From contig CANFQX010000006.1 of the NCBI GenBank assembly GCA_947449255.1, forward strand, positions 1 to 64,000: DNA of 64,000 nucleotides. The letters run 5' to 3'. Both the position numbers and the translations under genes were made by a program. The notes beneath the pieces are model-generated. The model did not search any database. It saw only the letters and a list, made by a program, of their open reading frames with translations, and was not told the DNA's origin. Position 1 is the stretch's first letter, and the number at the start of each line of letters is the position of its first letter. Source of the stretch: Pseudobdellovibrionaceae bacterium. Lineage in GTDB: Bacteria > Bdellovibrionota > Bdellovibrionia > Bdellovibrionales > Bdellovibrionaceae. This document shows, one piece after another, positions 53,679-63,583 of this stretch.

Positions 53679-55427
53679 TCAATTCGATCGAGCAGAAAGC
53701 AACTGAATCTCACCGTCCAGGGGGTATAACAATTTAAAGGTGGTTCCCATTCCAGAGACGCTTTCAACTTCAACCCGGCCACCAATTTTTTCGACATTTT
53801 CTCGGGCAGCATCTAAACCAACTCCACGCCCTGATGTTTCTGTAACATGATCTTTAGTCGTAAAACCTGGACTAAAAAGGATATTCATCAGTTGGTCGTC
53901 AGTCACTTTCTCCGCATCGACGTTTTTTAAAAAACGCAGGGCAATTGCCTTTTCCTTGATTTTAATAAAATCAACACCAGCACCATCATCGATAATTTCA
54001 ATTTTTAGAAATTTATCTGTAGGCAGTATATTGACACTAATTTTCCCAGCAGCTTTTTTGCCAACCTGCAAGCGATCCTCTGCTTGCTCGATTCCATGAT
54101 CAACTGAATTTCTTAGAATATGAACCATTGAGTCCTTAATTAAACCCAATATTCCTTCAGAAATTACAAAATGCGAACCTTGAATATCAAAATCTATTTC
54201 TTTTTCACAATCAATGCCGCTGGCCCTAATAGTGGATTCGGCGAATTTCTTTAAGTGGCTAAAGGATGAATCATCTAAAAGCTCCGAGAATCGTTCAGCC
54301 AAATCTTGAAAAACTTCTGGAGTGAAGCTTGTCTTGTTAGATGTGATAATTTTTCTAATAGATCCAATTTGTGTTTTTGATTTTGTTGATAAATTTATAG
54401 ACTCTTTGTCTGATTGATAAATCTTCTTGGCGAGTGTTTTGTATTCTTCAAGTTGGCTAATTAGAACTGGCATCCAGTTCTTTTCAAACAAGGGAAGTTC
54501 TGAGTTGATATCTTGAATCTCACAGAACTGCGACTCCACTTTGTGAGTCACAGTCGACATCTGATGCATATTGAATGACCTTCCGTTCCCTTTGATCGTG
54601 TGAAGATTTCTAAAAATCAAATTAACATCATCTTTTGACCAAGACGACTTACTTAAAGTCATTTTTATTTCTGCCATCAACTCATCTGATTTTGCAAAGA
54701 GTTCAACAACATCATCTTCAGAACAAGAGATAAGTTCTTGCATCATTTGCAGATTACGATCACCCTTAGTTTTTTCGAATTTTACTTTTTCAGCCATGGA
54801 TTCAAACTCGGTGATATCTTCAATGACATATATCAAAGCTTCAAGCTTTCCCTCGTCACTCCACATAGGATTTGTATCCACCTTCAAAACTTTTTCTTGG
54901 CCAGAAATATTTGTTACTATACGTGCTGGAAAATAACCGCTCATCAATTCCCATTGAATTTCATCTTCACCAAAAATAGTCATAAACGCAGTTTTTAGGG
55001 TTGAAAACCTTGGTGTGTCTTTAGGGATTGTTTTATATAGAATATTGAAAATATTTTTACCAACAATGGATTCACCAAAAATTGTTTCTGAAAATTTAGA
55101 CACGGGCCCTTTTATAGTCCCATCTTCATCTACTGTGAATGCTGATTGTTTTAAATTATTTAAAAAATTTGCTACTTTTCTAAAGTGCGCCCGCAATGCC
55201 ATATTTTCAGTTTGCATTTCATGGGTCAAATTAGCAAATTGATCATAGGTCTGCTCTATCGTGTCTAGAAACTTTGGAAAATTGTTAAATATTTTTAAAC
55301 TTTTATCAATAAGCGATGGCGTCAGATGATTGTTTTTTAATTCATACTCCAGCTGTGGCAAATCAATTTCGATATCGCTGTAGACTAATTGTTCTTCAAT
55401 CTGCTTTTGCAATTTTTTGCTTCTCAT
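53679..55427 (-). CDS. CheA-like histidine kinase: PAS, Hpt, HATPase, no CheW domain
   Basis: 582 residues, soluble. Order: helical N-terminus (1-85); PAS-like domain (about 88-210, ending VIEDITEFE); Hpt domain with HTIKGNGR (phosphorylatable His276, about 225-315); a linker/dimer region; and a CheA-type ATPase (about 400-575) with HILRNSVDHGIE (N box), IIDDGAGVD (G1) and GRGVGLDAARENVEKIGG (G2). The chain ends right after the ATPase, so the CheW-binding P5 domain is absent and P1 is not N-terminal. Probably phosphorylates a separate response regulator rather than joining a chemoreceptor array. No regulator is adjacent. Confidence 0.82.
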   Translation of the reverse strand: MRSKKLQKQIEEQLVYSDIEIDLPQLEYELKNNHLTPSLIDKSLKIFNNFPKFLDTIEQTYDQFANLTHEMQTENMALRAHFRKVANFLNNLKQSAFTVDEDGTIKGPVSKFSETIFGESIVGKNIFNILYKTIPKDTPRFSTLKTAFMTIFGEDEIQWELMSGYFPARIVTNISGQEKVLKVDTNPMWSDEGKLEALIYVIEDITEFESMAEKVKFEKTKGDRNLQMMQELISCSEDDVVELFAKSDELMAEIKMTLSKSSWSKDDVNLIFRNLHTIKGNGRSFNMHQMSTVTHKVESQFCEIQDINSELPLFEKNWMPVLISQLEEYKTLAKKIYQSDKESINLSTKSKTQIGSIRKIITSNKTSFTPEVFQDLAERFSELLDDSSFSHLKKFAESTIRASGIDCEKEIDFDIQGSHFVISEGILGLIKDSMVHILRNSVDHGIEQAEDRLQVGKKAAGKISVNILPTDKFLKIEIIDDGAGVDFIKIKEKAIALRFLKNVDAEKVTDDQLMNILFSPGFTTKDHVTETSGRGVGLDAARENVEKIGGRVEVESVSGMGTTFKLLYPLDGEIQLLSARSN

Positions 55428-55580
55428 ATTGCTCCCAAAACTAACAGTGCGAACTGTCTAATTCATGATATCGAAATGTTGAAATTAAATTCTGTTTTAT
55501 TATATATAAATATTTTTAAGCGTGTGGACTTATTTCAGACAAGACCAGAGCACTCAGCACTTTAGTCTGGATTTTGAGCA

Positions 55581-55617
55581 AAAAAAAAGCCACCATTTTG
55601 CTATTGGTGGCTTTTTT
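55581..55617. terminator. Bidirectional intrinsic terminator after recA
   Basis: An A-tract and GCCACCA, 9-base loop, TGGTGGC and a T-run (stem 55588-55595 with 55605-55612). It has T-runs after the stem on both strands. It lies downstream of recA on the minus strand and upstream of the CheA-like gene. Confidence 0.88.
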
Positions 55618-55658
55618 ATATTTTTATTTAAGTAAAAATATTTTTTGATAATTGATAA

Positions 55659-56783
55659 TTAATGTTTAGCTTTTTTACCTTTTTTAGGTGTCTCAACTTC
55701 TTCTGGCATTTCATCCTCTAAATGTTCTGCATTTTCAGGATTATTCGCATCCAAAAGCAGTTTTCCAATTCCATTTGCCGCTAAAATTTTAGTCCGAAGT
55801 TCAGTCATATATTCTGGATGTTCTTTGAGGAAATTCTTTGCTTGATCGCGACCTTGGCCCATACGCTCTCCATTGATAGAGAACCATGCACCAGATTTCT
55901 CAACCATGCTCGCCGCAACTGCCAAATCAAGAATATCACCTTCCTCAGAGATCCCCTCGCCGTACATCAAGTCAAACTCAACTTTTGTAAAAGGAGGTGC
56001 CATTTTATTTTTTACAACCTTAACCGAAGTTCGATTGCCAGTTATGTCCTCACCATTTTTAATAGCTCCCACTCGGCGAACATCTAAACGAACTGATGAA
56101 TAAAACTTTAAAGCATTACCACCAGTTGTAGTTTCAGGGTTTCCAAACATAACTCCAATTTTCATACGAATTTGGTTGATGAAGATCACCAAAGTGTTTG
56201 AACGATTGATCGCTGCGGTCAATTTTCGTAGAGCTTGTGACATCAATCGAGCTTGAAGACCCATATGAGAATCCCCCATGTCTCCTTCGATCTCAGCACG
56301 AGGAACCAGTGCTGCAACAGAATCCACAACCAGCACGTCAATGGCTCCAGAGCGAACTAGTGTTTCAGTGATCTCTAGGGCCTGCTCACCTGTGTCTGGC
56401 TGAGAGATCAAAAGATCTTCCGTATTCACGCCCAGTTTACGAGCGTAATTAATGTCTAGAGCATGTTCAGCATCAACGAAGGCAACAACGCCACCTTTTT
56501 TTTGTGCCTGAGCGATGACAGACAAGCAAAGAGTGGTTTTCCCTGAAGACTCTGGTCCATAGATTTCAACAATACGACCCTTTGGAAGACCGCCGATGCC
56601 CAGAGCGATATCAAGGCTCAATGAACCCGTGCTGATGGCCTCCACATCTTTAACAAGACTTTCATTTGCGCCCAGACGCATAATAGAGCCTTTTCCGAAT
56701 TGCTTTTCAATAGCTGAAACCGCCAATTCCAGGGCCTTGTTTTTCTCAATCATTGCTTTGCTATCTACAGTTGGATTTGCCAT
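55659..56783 (-). CDS. recA: Recombinase RecA
   Basis: 374 residues from the ATG at 56783, with GAGAGGA upstream; a further in-frame start at 56813 has none. Walker [10 protein letters not shown] (76-84), [44 protein letters not shown] (L2 loop) are canonical. The C-terminus is acidic, then ends in Lys. It drives strand exchange and SOS induction. No LexA box was evident by eye in the 150-bp leader. recX is not adjacent but lies 1.7 kb away on the other strand. Confidence 0.97.
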   Translation of the reverse strand: MANPTVDSKAMIEKNKALELAVSAIEKQFGKGSIMRLGANESLVKDVEAISTGSLSLDIALGIGGLPKGRIVEIYGPESSGKTTLCLSVIAQAQKKGGVVAFVDAEHALDINYARKLGVNTEDLLISQPDTGEQALEITETLVRSGAIDVLVVDSVAALVPRAEIEGDMGDSHMGLQARLMSQALRKLTAAINRSNTLVIFINQIRMKIGVMFGNPETTTGGNALKFYSSVRLDVRRVGAIKNGEDITGNRTSVKVVKNKMAPPFTKVEFDLMYGEGISEEGDILDLAVAASMVEKSGAWFSINGERMGQGRDQAKNFLKEHPEYMTELRTKILAANGIGKLLLDANNPENAEHLEDEMPEEVETPKKGKKAKH

Positions 56784-56936
56784 CTGTGATTCCTCTCTTG
56801 TGACTAAAGCCACAATGCATTTTGCGGCACATGCCGCAACACACTTATTTGTTAATTAAATTCATTTTCTATTTCAAATATATACAGCAGTTCGTCCTAC
56901 AGCTTCGAGCGACCATCATTGTCCCCCTCATCCGCA

Positions 56937-57428
56937 TCACTTCAATTTATCGAGAACTTCACACAGCCATCTCACAGAATAGTCTACGGTTTCTTGCTGA
57001 ATGGCTTTGCGATTTCCCGAAAATATTACTTTTCGAGATTCTTCAAAACTTGGGCCAGCAATAGCAATACATACAGTGCCTACAGGCTTCGTGGCTGTTC
57101 CACCACTCGGACCTGCAATACCTGTCAATGCAACAGACCAATCAGATTTTAGCTGTCGACGTGCTCCGCACGCCATTTGACGAGCGACTGACTCGCTCAC
57201 CGCACCCTCTTGCATGAGAGTGTCTCGACGGACCCCCAGAAGATCCACCTTCGCCTCGTTAGAGTAAGAAACCACAGAGCCTAAAAAAATGTCGGACACG
57301 CCTGCTTGCTCTGTTAAAAAAGCCGAAAGTGCACCTCCAGTACAACTCTCAGCAAAACTCAATGTGAGTTTTCGGCTGCGAAGGGATCGAATTAATTCTT
57401 GGAGCTGCTCTTCCCTTGTGTTCATCAA
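56937..57428 (-). CDS. pncC: Nicotinamide-nucleotide amidohydrolase (CinA C-terminal domain)
   Basis: 163 residues. Motifs: SFAESCTGGALSAFLTEQAGVSDIFLGSVVSYSNEAKV and SVALTGIAGPSGGTATKPVGTVCIA of the CinA C-terminal family, without the N-terminal MoaB-like domain. It deamidates NMN to nicotinate mononucleotide for NAD recycling. Start overlaps the pgpA stop (ATGA); recA follows 154 bp later, the common cinA-recA order. Confidence 0.9.
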   Translation of the reverse strand: MMNTREEQLQELIRSLRSRKLTLSFAESCTGGALSAFLTEQAGVSDIFLGSVVSYSNEAKVDLLGVRRDTLMQEGAVSESVARQMACGARRQLKSDWSVALTGIAGPSGGTATKPVGTVCIAIAGPSFEESRKVIFSGNRKAIQQETVDYSVRWLCEVLDKLK

Positions 57429-57919
57429 TTCACTAACACTTGGGACCCCAACCAGTTGGTATGGGAATAGAGTAACTGCATGACAAGACTAGCAACTACA
57501 CCGGCTGCTATGTCATCCATCATGACACCAAGACCTCCTTGGATCTTCCTATCTAAATATCCTATGAACAAAGGCTTGGTAATGTCTAGTAATCTGAACA
57601 GAACAAATCCGATTAGAATAGCCTGCCACGTCATTGGCAGCCAAACCATTGTAATCAGGAAGCCAACGACCTCATCAATCACTATTTCTTGTCGATCATG
57701 ACCACCCATGTCTTGCTCATAAACCTCAGCAGCTATGATTCCCACGGGAACTAAAAGAAAAGTAAATATCATATAAACTAGAGGACCTGCCCAATTAAGC
57801 AGCATAAAAAGAGGGATCGTCGCAAGAGTTGCAACAGTTCCAGGTGCTTTAGGACTAAGCCCAACACCGAAAAAGATAGCCAATTTTTTAAGAAAGTTTC
57901 TTATGAGAGAGCGCTTCAT
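57425..57919 (-). CDS. pgpA: Phosphatidylglycerophosphatase A
   Basis: 164 residues, four membrane segments. Motifs GLSPKAPGTVATLATIPLF, DRQEIVIDEVVGF, and FRLLDITKPLFIGYLDRKIQGGLGVMMDDIAAG are those of PgpA. It dephosphorylates phosphatidylglycerol phosphate at the inner membrane. First gene of pgpA-pncC on the minus strand. Confidence 0.92.
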   Translation of the reverse strand: MKRSLIRNFLKKLAIFFGVGLSPKAPGTVATLATIPLFMLLNWAGPLVYMIFTFLLVPVGIIAAEVYEQDMGGHDRQEIVIDEVVGFLITMVWLPMTWQAILIGFVLFRLLDITKPLFIGYLDRKIQGGLGVMMDDIAAGVVASLVMQLLYSHTNWLGSQVLVN

Positions 57920-58007
57920 ACCTAAGGGGTACGCTCTAGATATTTAGAGTGCAATGCGGAATGAATAGCGTCAAATATTCGACCCGCAAGGCCTAATGTT
58001 GATGCTA

Positions 58008-58358
58008 TTATTCAGCAGCGCGAGGATCAATATAGGGGATTTCTACGATAGCACGAATGCCTCGGCGAGCCATCATTGCTGAAATGACTGCTCGAATACC
58101 ACTAATATTCTTTCCTTTGCTGCCAATCAACTGCCCAAGATTTTTAGGGTGACAATTGACTTTGTAGACTGTGGTGCGATCCCCAGCCGTATAACTCACT
58201 GAGACATCATCCGGTCTATCCACAACCTCACAGACCATTTCACAAAGAAAGGCACGACCTCGCTCACGAGATTTTTCGATCTCTTTCTCGTCGATACTTT
58301 CATGTGCCCCTGAAGAATGATTTTCACGACTTACTTTTGCTTCATTTCCGCTTGTCAT
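58008..58358 (-). CDS. khpA: KH-domain RNA-binding protein KhpA
   Basis: 116 residues. A charged N-terminal extension of about 40 residues precedes a small KH domain with GSKGKNISGIRAVISAMM (GxxG loop GSKG). GAGAGGTTGGAACT leads into the ATG. KhpA usually works with KhpB on small RNAs and cell division. The N-terminal extension is longer than in firmicutes. Confidence 0.82.
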   Translation of the reverse strand: MTSGNEAKVSRENHSSGAHESIDEKEIEKSRERGRAFLCEMVCEVVDRPDDVSVSYTAGDRTTVYKVNCHPKNLGQLIGSKGKNISGIRAVISAMMARRGIRAIVEIPYIDPRAAE

Positions 58359-58527
58359 AGTTCCAACCTCTCAAATGTCCAATATATAAGTCTCATCGGC
58401 ATTCTGCTTTAAAACTTTAGACAATCCTAAACATAAACTTTATATGTCCGAAAGGAAGTCATACCAGCACCTCAAACACTCAAAAATGAATGACTCCCAG
58501 ACCTTGAGCGAGTAAATTGCCAAAGTC

Positions 58528-59016
58528 ATGCCTAACAGAAAAAACGCCCCCTCCTTTAAACCTTACATAAAGCCCAGCACCAAAGTGGCTGCTAAGCGCA
58601 AGACTATGGATTTGATTGCACGCAGAGATCATTCAGAAAAGGAACTTCGCAAGAAACTTCACCTTAAATTTGGACATGAAGAAGATGGCCTTAGCGCTAT
58701 AGAAGAGGCCATTACCTTTGCAAAGGACAACAATTGGCTTGGCGATCCATTAAAACTTGCCTACCGCCTGGGCGAGATGCTTCATCGACGCAACAAAGGT
58801 ATTTACTTTATAAACAACTACCTTAAAGAAAAAGGCTTGCCTGCAATTGAAATAGACCGCGCGTTGGAGCTTGAAAAGGCTCTGGCAATTGTCAAAAATA
58901 GATATGATGAAAATTTTAAATTTTCTCGCGAAGAAAAAGCACGCGTTGGCCGCGCTCTCACTTCGCGTGGATTTGATCCTGAAACCGTAAGAAAGGTTCT
59001 TTATGAAAAGCTATGA
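58528..59016 (+). CDS. recX: RecA regulator RecX
   Basis: 162 residues with three-helix repeats of RecX: MDLIARRDHSEKELRKKL, FAKDNNWLGDPLKLAYRLGEML, KGIYFINNYLKEKGLPAIEI, VGRALTSRGFDPETVRKVL. A basic N-terminal tail of about 30 residues precedes the first repeat. It inhibits RecA filaments. It overlaps alaS by 14 bp. The recX-alaS order is normal, but separation from recA is not. Confidence 0.88.
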   Translation: MPNRKNAPSFKPYIKPSTKVAAKRKTMDLIARRDHSEKELRKKLHLKFGHEEDGLSAIEEAITFAKDNNWLGDPLKLAYRLGEMLHRRNKGIYFINNYLKEKGLPAIEIDRALELEKALAIVKNRYDENFKFSREEKARVGRALTSRGFDPETVRKVLYEKL

Positions 59017-61729
59017 GATTAGAAGTGCTTTTGTCGAATATTTTAAGCGCAATGGCCACACCTATGTGGATTCATCCTCTTTAATTCCAGAGAATGACCC
59101 CACTCTGCTTTTTGCAAACGCCGGAATGAACCAATTTAAAAATACTTTTCTGGGACTTGAAAAACGCGATTATGTGCGCGCAGTTTCTTCACAAAAATGC
59201 GTTCGCGCTGGCGGCAAACACAATGACCTTGAAAATGTAGGGTTTACGGCGCGACATCACACCTTTTTTGAAATGCTTGGTAATTTTTCGTTTGGTGACT
59301 ACTTTAAAAAAGAAGCCATTCATTTCGCATGGCAGTTTTTAACCGTCGAGTTGGGAATTCCAAAAGAGAAGCTTTATGTCACCGTATTTAGAACGGACGA
59401 TGAAGCTGCTGAAATATGGCACAAACAAGAAGGCTTGCCACTAGATCGCATCTTTCGTTTTGATGAAAAAGATAATTTTTGGAAGATGGGCGATACGGGC
59501 CCGTGCGGTCCATGCACAGAAATATTCTATGACCATGGCCCTGATGCTGGAACAATATCAGACCCTTATCAGGGAATCGCTTCGGGCGAGGATCGATTTG
59601 TAGAAATTTGGAATTTAGTATTCATGCAGTATTTTGAAAACCCGCCGGGAACTCTCACTCCACTGCCAAAGCCTTCTGTTGATACCGGGTCAGGATTCGA
59701 ACGTCTTGTTGCCGTCATGCAAGGAAAAAGCAATAATTACGACACTGACTTATTTCAACCCATGATAAATTTGGCATGTAAAATAGGTGGGGTTAAATAC
59801 GTCAATGATAAAAAAGTTTTAGCCACTGATAAAAATGCCCTTGAGACAACAGCTGCACTTCGCGTATTAGCTGACCACTGCAGATCTGCAGCATTTCTGA
59901 TTGCTGATGGCGCCCTCCCAGCCAATGAAGGCCGAGGATACGTCCTTCGCCGAATTATGAGAAGAGCTATTCGATATGGTCGAAAGCTTTCTGCTGATAA
60001 ATCTTTCCTTCCAGGGATGACAGAAGCACTCATTGAAACAATGGGACAATTTTATCCTGATTTAGTCAGTCGCCGCGATTACATCTTAAATACAATTCGT
60101 GATGAAGAAGATCGCTTTTCAACCACACTAGACAACGGCACTGAGATCTTGATGGTCGAACTCAAAAAAGCAAAGGCCAATGGCCTCAAGGAACTTTCTG
60201 GTGAAGTTGTTTTCAAAATGTATGACACCTATGGCTTCCCTGCTGATTTAACTCGAGTGATTGCCAACGAGAATGGCATCGAGGTGGATGAAACTTCTTT
60301 TGAAAAAGAAATGGAAACCAATCGTGCAAAATCAAAAGCGTCTTGGAAGGGTCGAGCCCTCGGTGCTGATGAACAACACATGATTAAATTTGCCAAAGAT
60401 TTTTCATCCGCTTCGGGCACTGTGATGTTTTTAGGTTACGAAGGTTTGAATGTGAGCGCTCAAGTGAAAGCCCTTTCAAACGGACATTCAGTGGTTAATG
60501 AACTTAAAGTGGGCCAAAGCGGACTCATGATTTTAGATAAAACATCTTTTTATGGTGAAGGCGGCGGACAAGCTGGCGACGTTGGATACATCACTCACGA
60601 AGAGATCCGAGCTCGTGTTATCAATACAACAAAAATTGATGATATTATTTTGCATCATGTGGAAGTCGAACATGGCTCCTTCAAACTAGGAACACAAGTC
60701 ACAACATCTGTTGACTCCGTGGAACGCCGAAATATTGCCAGCAATCACTCGGCAACACATCTACTTCATGCAGCTCTTCGAAAAGTTCTAGGAACCCATG
60801 TGACTCAAGCAGGATCTTTGGTTGACTCACAAAAAACGCGTTTTGATTTTACTCATAACAAACCACTCAGCTCAGACGAAATTAAAAAAATTGAAGATCT
60901 CGTCAATGAACAAATTGCATCCGGCTTAGATGTTACGACAGAAGTTATGTCGCACCAAAAAGCCATTGAAAAAGGAGCTATGGCTCTCTTTGGCGAAAAA
61001 TATGCCAATGATGTTCGAGTTCTAGCCATGGGAGACTTCTCTTGCGAACTTTGCGGAGGAACACATGTTAAAAACACCTCAGCCATTCGTCTTTTCAAAG
61101 TATCCTCTGAAAGCGGTGTGAGCTCAGGCGTAAGGAGAGTTGAAGCCATGACAGGTGATCATGCAGTAAAATTCGCCATGAGCAGCATTGAACATTTAGA
61201 TGAGGCCCTCTCTGCAGCAGGACTGCAAAAATCAGTGCATTACTTAAAACATCTTGAGATCACCGGTGAAAAAGCAACTCTAGCTCACAGAATTGAAACC
61301 ATAAAAGAACAAGTTAAAAACTTAGAAAAAGAAATTAAGAAACTTCAAGGCGGTCAAATAAACTTGGACGATCTGACATCAAAATCTTTTCCTTTCAACT
61401 CTAAATCAGGCATCGCTGCAAAACTGATCTTAGCCGACTTGGCCGTCGAGGACAGAGACGTTCTGGCTCAAGTAACAGATGATATTAAAAACAAAATTCA
61501 CACTGGAATAGTCGTTGTTGTCGGACATGGAGAGAATTCAAGTCCAATCATCGTGAGCGTCACAAAAGACATCTCGAATGACCATAAAGCTGGCGATATT
61601 CTAAAAGAGGTTGCCGCAATGATGGGAGGCAAAGGTGGAGGCAGACCTGACTTTGCCCAGGGCGCTGCTCCTGACCGCACCAAAATCAATGAGGCCTTTA
61701 TTAGGGTAAGATCTTTCTTGGGAATCTAA
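59003..61729 (+). CDS. alaS: Alanyl-tRNA synthetase
   Basis: 908 residues. Class II core with RHHTFFEMLGNFSFGDYF, FRFDEKDNFWKMGDTGPCGPC, VDTGSGFERL; editing domain with SNHSATHLLHAALR (HxxxH) and CGGTH (zinc set); C-terminal C-Ala domain with GGKGGGRPDFAQG. Charges tRNA-Ala and edits Ser/Gly. GAAAGG is 6 bases upstream of the ATG. Ends with a strong terminator. Confidence 0.97.
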   Translation: MKSYEIRSAFVEYFKRNGHTYVDSSSLIPENDPTLLFANAGMNQFKNTFLGLEKRDYVRAVSSQKCVRAGGKHNDLENVGFTARHHTFFEMLGNFSFGDYFKKEAIHFAWQFLTVELGIPKEKLYVTVFRTDDEAAEIWHKQEGLPLDRIFRFDEKDNFWKMGDTGPCGPCTEIFYDHGPDAGTISDPYQGIASGEDRFVEIWNLVFMQYFENPPGTLTPLPKPSVDTGSGFERLVAVMQGKSNNYDTDLFQPMINLACKIGGVKYVNDKKVLATDKNALETTAALRVLADHCRSAAFLIADGALPANEGRGYVLRRIMRRAIRYGRKLSADKSFLPGMTEALIETMGQFYPDLVSRRDYILNTIRDEEDRFSTTLDNGTEILMVELKKAKANGLKELSGEVVFKMYDTYGFPADLTRVIANENGIEVDETSFEKEMETNRAKSKASWKGRALGADEQHMIKFAKDFSSASGTVMFLGYEGLNVSAQVKALSNGHSVVNELKVGQSGLMILDKTSFYGEGGGQAGDVGYITHEEIRARVINTTKIDDIILHHVEVEHGSFKLGTQVTTSVDSVERRNIASNHSATHLLHAALRKVLGTHVTQAGSLVDSQKTRFDFTHNKPLSSDEIKKIEDLVNEQIASGLDVTTEVMSHQKAIEKGAMALFGEKYANDVRVLAMGDFSCELCGGTHVKNTSAIRLFKVSSESGVSSGVRRVEAMTGDHAVKFAMSSIEHLDEALSAAGLQKSVHYLKHLEITGEKATLAHRIETIKEQVKNLEKEIKKLQGGQINLDDLTSKSFPFNSKSGIAAKLILADLAVEDRDVLAQVTDDIKNKIHTGIVVVVGHGENSSPIIVSVTKDISNDHKAGDILKEVAAMMGGKGGGRPDFAQGAAPDRTKINEAFIRVRSFLGI

Positions 61730-61756
61730 AAAGAGAAGTCTACCAAAACAAAAAAT

Positions 61757-61792
61757 AAACAAAGCTCTTCATTATTGAAGAGCTTTGTTTTT
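61757..61792. terminator. Bidirectional terminator after alaS
   Basis: A 15-bp perfect stem (61757-61771 with 61776-61790) with loop TTAT, and a T-run on the plus strand. It separates alaS from the convergent lipoprotein gene. Confidence 0.9.
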
Positions 61793-61812
61793 ATTAACTG
61801 AATAAAAATTTC

Positions 61813-62325
61813 TCAATGACATTTATATGCGATTGCTGAAAGCAAACTTTGAAACTCGCTGGCTTTGCTTCCACAGAAATCTTTATATCCATGTCCACAA
61901 CCATCAAAGGCCTCTCCCAAATTTACTTTACTTTCGTTTAATACAAGCGTCGCGTAAGGCGATTGATACTCTTGCGTGCAAATTTCTTGGCCTGCATTTG
62001 CATACCGACCACTTTCGGCAGCATTGCAAAGGGAATAAGAATCTGAAAATACTTTTAAATCCTCAAAATCACTCACAGTCATACAATTCAACTCTGTTGA
62101 GCTATTTTGCCCAGATATTCGAACGACAGTGGATGTTATCAAGTCAATGGAAAGAATCCCCATATTTGATGGAATCTCTAGGGCAATAAAGGGCTGAGTT
62201 TGCGTAGTAGTAGCTTTCATATTTGCATCAGCACTTGTCGCCTGTGGGCTCAAGTTGCTCTGACTGCAGTTTTGAAAACCAACCACTAGTCCTGCTATAA
62301 TTATAAAGACCCATTTCCTAGACAT
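61813..62325 (-). CDS. Hypothetical lipoprotein
   Basis: 170 residues. Signal ends VGFQNC (Cys20), a lipobox variant with Asn at -1 instead of Gly/Ala. The mature part has a beta-rich centre and several Cys (LNC, LCNAAES, EICTQEY, FDGCGHGYKDFCGS, YKCH), so disulfides are likely. No family recognised. Transcribed alone, between terminators. Confidence 0.55.
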   Translation of the reverse strand: MSRKWVFIIIAGLVVGFQNCSQSNLSPQATSADANMKATTTQTQPFIALEIPSNMGILSIDLITSTVVRISGQNSSTELNCMTVSDFEDLKVFSDSYSLCNAAESGRYANAGQEICTQEYQSPYATLVLNESKVNLGEAFDGCGHGYKDFCGSKASEFQSLLSAIAYKCH

Positions 62326-62511
62326 AAAGTTCCCCCAAATCCAGAATAACTCAATACATAAGGAAATTCAGAATTTCGTCTTGTTTGTCTCAATTTAAGA
62401 CATGAAGTCAGGAAATTGTTCCAAAATGAAACGATCCAAAAACACTCTTAGGAAATGAAATTTCAAAATATGAATAAATAGATGGTGTATTGATGGAGTT
62501 TAAAAAAAGGC
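62326..62511. other. Gap between lipoprotein and rpsI terminator, no gene seen
   Basis: An AT-rich non-coding stretch of about 190 bp. It would hold the promoter of the lipoprotein gene on the minus strand, but no -10/-35 pair stands out. Confidence 0.5.
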
Positions 62512-62546
62512 AAAAAAAAAGGGAGCCAAATAGCTCCCTTTTTTTT
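62512..62546. terminator. Terminator after rpsI
   Basis: Stem GGGAGC/GCTCCC (62521-62526 with 62533-62538) with six-base loop, flanked by nine A and eight T, so it serves the rplM-rpsI operon on the minus strand and can act on both. Confidence 0.9.
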
Positions 62547-62615
62547 GCAATATAGAAAACATTTTTCCATACAGGTAAAGCTGAAGTAAATCCAACTTTG
62601 CCTGAAATATGAAAA

Positions 62616-63014
62616 TTAGCGTTTTGAGTATTGGAATCTGCGACGTGCTCCTGCTCGACCGTATTTTTTACGCTCGACCATACGTGGATCACGAGTGATA
62701 AATCCTGCTTTCTTAAGAGTTCCTTTGAACTCTGCATTGAAAGCGATCAAAGCGCGAGTGATACCCAAACGGATTGCACCGGCTTGACCAGACTCACCGC
62801 CACCTGCAACAGTGATTTTCGCATCAAACTTACCGATTTGGTTTAACAAATCAAGAGGTTGAACGATCACCATGCGAGACTGCATGCGAGTCAAGTAATC
62901 TTCAGCTTTTTTGCCGTTGATTGTGATAGTACCTTTACCAGGTTTCAAGAAAACACGTGCTGATGACGTTTTTCTTCTTCCAGTAGCATAAAAGAATTTT
63001 TCAGTTGCTGCCAT
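62616..63014 (-). CDS. rpsI: 30S ribosomal protein S9
   Basis: 132 residues: [61 protein letters not shown] and the basic C-terminal RRRFQYSKR that reaches the ribosomal P site. Follows rplM by 16 bp, the universal rplM-rpsI pair. GGAGAGG before the ATG. Confidence 0.98.
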   Translation of the reverse strand: MAATEKFFYATGRRKTSSARVFLKPGKGTITINGKKAEDYLTRMQSRMVIVQPLDLLNQIGKFDAKITVAGGGESGQAGAIRLGITRALIAFNAEFKGTLKKAGFITRDPRMVERKKYGRAGARRRFQYSKR

Positions 63015-63029
63015 AGTCTACCTCTCCAA

Positions 63030-63470
63030 TTACTTTTTAGTTGGGAGCGTGAATAGTTCAGGCTTTTGAGCAGCATGAGGATGCTCAGCACCAGGATATG
63101 TCTTCATTTTCATAATGACATGACGAGAAAGCTTATTTGTTGGAAGCATTCCACGCACAGCTTCGTGAATGATGAAAGTTGAATCTTTCTCTTTCGCTTG
63201 TGCTGCTGTCATTTCTTTCATTGAACCAAAGAAACGAGAATGACGATAATACTTTTTGTCTTCCCACTTAGTTCCTGAAAGTTCCATCTTATCCGTATTG
63301 ATAAGGATGACAAAATCACCAGTATCAACATGAGGAGTATAGATAGCTTTGTTTTTTCCACGTAGGATAGTTGCTACTTGAGTAGCTATCCGACCAACCT
63401 TTTGGTTAGCGGCATCAACGATCCACCATTTTCTTTCAACTTCTTCTGCTTTTGCATTGAAAGTTTGCAT
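63030..63470 (-). CDS. rplM: 50S ribosomal protein L13
   Basis: 146 residues: KWWIVDAANQKVGRIATQVA, YTPHVDTGDFVILINTDKM, YYRHSRFFGS, and AVRGMLPTNKLSRHVIMKMK. First gene of rplM-rpsI, with GGAG before the ATG; a leader of about 110 bp separates it from truA. Confidence 0.98.
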   Translation of the reverse strand: MQTFNAKAEEVERKWWIVDAANQKVGRIATQVATILRGKNKAIYTPHVDTGDFVILINTDKMELSGTKWEDKKYYRHSRFFGSMKEMTAAQAKEKDSTFIIHEAVRGMLPTNKLSRHVIMKMKTYPGAEHPHAAQKPELFTLPTKK

Positions 63471-63583
63471 TTGTAGAGTCTCCAGTTTGATTTTGAACGC
63501 ATGGTTTTACCGTCCGTGCATTCGGCAAAAAATATGTTTGAGTTTACAACGGGCTCTTACACTGTTTTGCGGGAATGGATGTT

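Noticed and set aside
56784-56936. LexA/SOS box upstream of recA (CTGTATATA half-site)
   Set aside because: Only one half matches the E. coli-type box and no TTAC-N3-GTAA Bdellovibrio-type palindrome is visible; AT-richness explains the similarity.
62408-62737. Minus-strand frame overlapping the end of rpsI
   Set aside because: Out-of-frame shadow; the rpsI terminator lies inside it.
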